Positions 62,565 to 64,000 of a stretch of 64,000 bases of DNA are shown in pieces. The stretch comes from Nocardia miyunensis NBRC 108239 (GTDB lineage: Bacteria > Actinomycetota > Actinomycetes > Mycobacteriales > Mycobacteriaceae). The translations under genes and the position numbers were made by a program. The stretch covers positions 186,001 through 250,000 of the forward strand of contig NZ_BDBQ01000013.1 in NCBI RefSeq assembly GCF_001613065.1, given 5' to 3'. The notes under the pieces were generated by a model, which made no database searches, was not told the DNA's origin, and saw only the letters and a program-made list of their open reading frames with translations. Each line of letters starts with the position of its first letter. The stretch's first letter is position 1.

Positions 62565-63653
62565 TCAGGCAGCCGGTGGGGACAGGGGCGCCGACGTGTG
62601 GAACTCGGGGTCGGGCAAGGGCACATCGTACGCCGGGCGGGTCATCGCCTCGTGCAGCATCGCCAGCACGACTTCGTTCAAGTCCAGGCCGCACCAGCGA
62701 GCGGCGGTGACGAAGTTACTCTCGCGCGACAGGCCGGGGGTGGTGTTCACCTCCAGCGCATGCACCCCGCCAGCGGAGGTGACGATGAAGTCCACGCGCG
62801 CCGCACCGTGGCAGCCCAATCCGTCCCACAGCCGGCGGGCGTGGAACACCACCGCATCGAGGACCGGCTTCGGGAAGTCGGCGCGCTCGAGCGTGACTCG
62901 GCCTGCCGAGTCGGCGTCGAGCTTGGCATCGGCGTCGTAGAAGTCCGCGGCGAGGACCACGGTGGCCAGCGGAGGGAAGACCAGAACCCCGCCCGGCAAT
63001 TCGAGGAGCCCGACGGTGACCGGGGTGCCCTCGATGTACTCCTCGACCAGCACCGGTGACCGATCAACATCCCAGGCGTGCTCGAGTGCAGGCAGTAGGG
63101 CGGCGCGGTCGTGAACGAGACTCATGCCCAGACTTGACCCGCCGAGTGACGGTTTGACCATTGCAGCCCGTCCTCGCCACTCGGCCCCGGCGCCGGGGAT
63201 CGATACCTGCCAGGGCGGGGTCGGCACGCCGAGCCCGACCATGATCCGCTTGCACAGGATCTTGTCTGCGGCCACGGCGCAGGCGGCCACGGGACTGCCA
63301 CACAGGGGTTTTCGCAGCCAGTCCACCAGGCCCTGTAGCCTGCCGTCCTCGCCGTAGGGGCCGTGCAGATTCGACAACCCCACGTCGTACTCCACAATTT
63401 GCTGCACGAACGAGGAATCACGCGGATCCAGAACCGCGAACCGGATACCCAGCGCGGCCAGAGTGCCGGTCAGCGCGGTTACCGACAGTTGATCGACAGG
63501 GCTGTCGGCGAGATAGAGCTGGTCCTCGGCGGAAAGCCCGCCGGAGATCAGCGCCACCCTTAGTGGTCGATCGAGATCCTGATGCCAGGCATACAGGGTC
63601 TCGGCAGCCCGGCGAATCGGGCGGCCATCGGTTGGAGCGATCGGGGTGCTCAC
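62565..63653 (-). CDS. D-Ala-D-Ala ligase-like ATP-grasp enzyme
   Basis: A 362-residue protein with a Ddl layout: LRVALISGGLSAEDQLYLAD, LHGPYGEDGRLQGLVDWLRK, then ATP-grasp motifs AMVKPSLGGSSLGMSLVHD, LVEEYIEGTPVTVGLLEL, and the metal site DFIVTSAGGVHALEVNTTPG. It catalyses ATP-dependent dipeptide-bond formation between amino acids. The substrate choice is not predictable, and the cassette context suggests other amino acids than D-Ala. Its C-terminal half has a decayed relative at 17283-17671. It overlaps dapF by 4 bases. Confidence 0.88.
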   Translation of the reverse strand: MSTPIAPTDGRPIRRAAETLYAWHQDLDRPLRVALISGGLSAEDQLYLADSPVDQLSVTALTGTLAALGIRFAVLDPRDSSFVQQIVEYDVGLSNLHGPYGEDGRLQGLVDWLRKPLCGSPVAACAVAADKILCKRIMVGLGVPTPPWQVSIPGAGAEWRGRAAMVKPSLGGSSLGMSLVHDRAALLPALEHAWDVDRSPVLVEEYIEGTPVTVGLLELPGGVLVFPPLATVVLAADFYDADAKLDADSAGRVTLERADFPKPVLDAVVFHARRLWDGLGCHGAARVDFIVTSAGGVHALEVNTTPGLSRESNFVTAARWCGLDLNEVVLAMLHEAMTRPAYDVPLPDPEFHTSAPLSPPAA

Positions 63654-64000
63654 GAGAGTTCTCCTTCGAACACGCAGGTCACGGGTCCACCGATCCAGAA
63701 AGCGGTGGTGTGTGAGTCGGGGTGGGGGCGCAAGACGAGTGGGGTTCCGGCCCGGTTGTGCACGATCACCTGCTCGGCGGCGTCGAGGTCGATCAGGTTG
63801 TGCCGGTGGGCGATCACGGCCGCCGCGACCGCACCACTGCCGCAGGACAAGGTCTCTGCTTCGACCCCGCGCTCGTAGGTCCGCAGCCGGACTCGACGAG
63901 GGCCCACGCGCTGCACGAAGTTCACATTTGCCCCGCGTGGCGCCAGGTCGGGGTGATTGCGGACCTGGCGGCCGACCGTTTCCACGTCGATGTCCTCGAC
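63650..64000 (-). CDS. dapF: Diaminopimelate epimerase-like protein, C-terminal part
   Basis: The minus-strand frame is open to the window edge. It contains the DapF segments HPDLAPRGANVNFVQRVG, TYERGVEAETLSCGSGAVAA and WIGGPVTCVFEGELS, where the Cys in SCGSG is the second catalytic thiol. DapF inverts LL- to meso-diaminopimelate by a two-base mechanism. It is the first of four co-directional genes (dapF-ddl-C39-murF) visible here. It may serve a dedicated peptide rather than lysine or wall synthesis. The N-terminal half is outside the window. Confidence 0.85.
   Translation of the reverse strand, partial: VEDIDVETVGRQVRNHPDLAPRGANVNFVQRVGPRRVRLRTYERGVEAETLSCGSGAVAAAVIAHRHNLIDLDAAEQVIVHNRAGTPLVLRPHPDSHTTAFWIGGPVTCVFEGELS

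Overview
This is high-GC actinobacterial DNA. An Lsr2-type nucleoid protein, a pair of WXG100 (type VII secretion) proteins with a type VII toxin, overlapping ATGA/GTGA operon junctions and frequent GTG starts point to a mycolic-acid actinomycete such as Nocardia or a close relative. The genus is an inference. No rRNA or tRNA gene was recognised.

Left flank (1-17.7 kb): a mosaic of accessory enzymes (methyltransferase, GNAT, three NUDIX hydrolases, DHDPS-like aldolase, formyltransferase-like protein, P-loop kinase, GT2 glycosyltransferase). It includes a compact minus-strand operon (9540 down to 4410) of regulator, isochorismatase-like hydrolase, 50-residue Ser/Gly-rich peptide, JmjC-type oxygenase, aldo/keto reductase and APH-type phosphotransferase, which looks like a small RiPP-style biosynthetic cassette. 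Decayed copies of similar genes lie at 15159-15490 and 17283-17671.

Central defence island (18-50 kb): a complete type I-C CRISPR-Cas operon (cas3-cas5-cas8-cas7-cas4-cas1-cas2) with a 19-repeat array, one spacer of which encodes a ParA-type Walker motif. It is followed by a type VII toxin cassette (two WXG100 proteins, a GH-E nuclease toxin, an ankyrin immunity candidate and a YbaB-like protein), then a Wadjet anti-plasmid operon (jetABCD). Next comes a run of six genes: a putative winged-helix protein, a Cas4/AddB-like Fe-S nuclease, an unknown protein, an SF1 helicase, SbcD and SbcC. It resembles a split Dna2 placed with Mre11-Rad50 and is the best candidate here for an undescribed system. 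An AbiJ-like protein with a nuclease-type C-terminus follows, bracketed by IS21-like and IS110-like transposase remnants.

Right flank (50-64 kb): GNAT plus APH phosphotransferase, a further NUDIX, unknown proteins, an FkbM methyltransferase, a GIY-YIG-type protein next to an HNH nuclease, and a minus-strand operon dapF-ddl-C39-like-murF that runs off the window. The murF/ddl/dapF homologues look like a peptide-assembly cassette rather than the housekeeping set. The broken ddl-like gene at 17.3 kb is a relative of this ddl.
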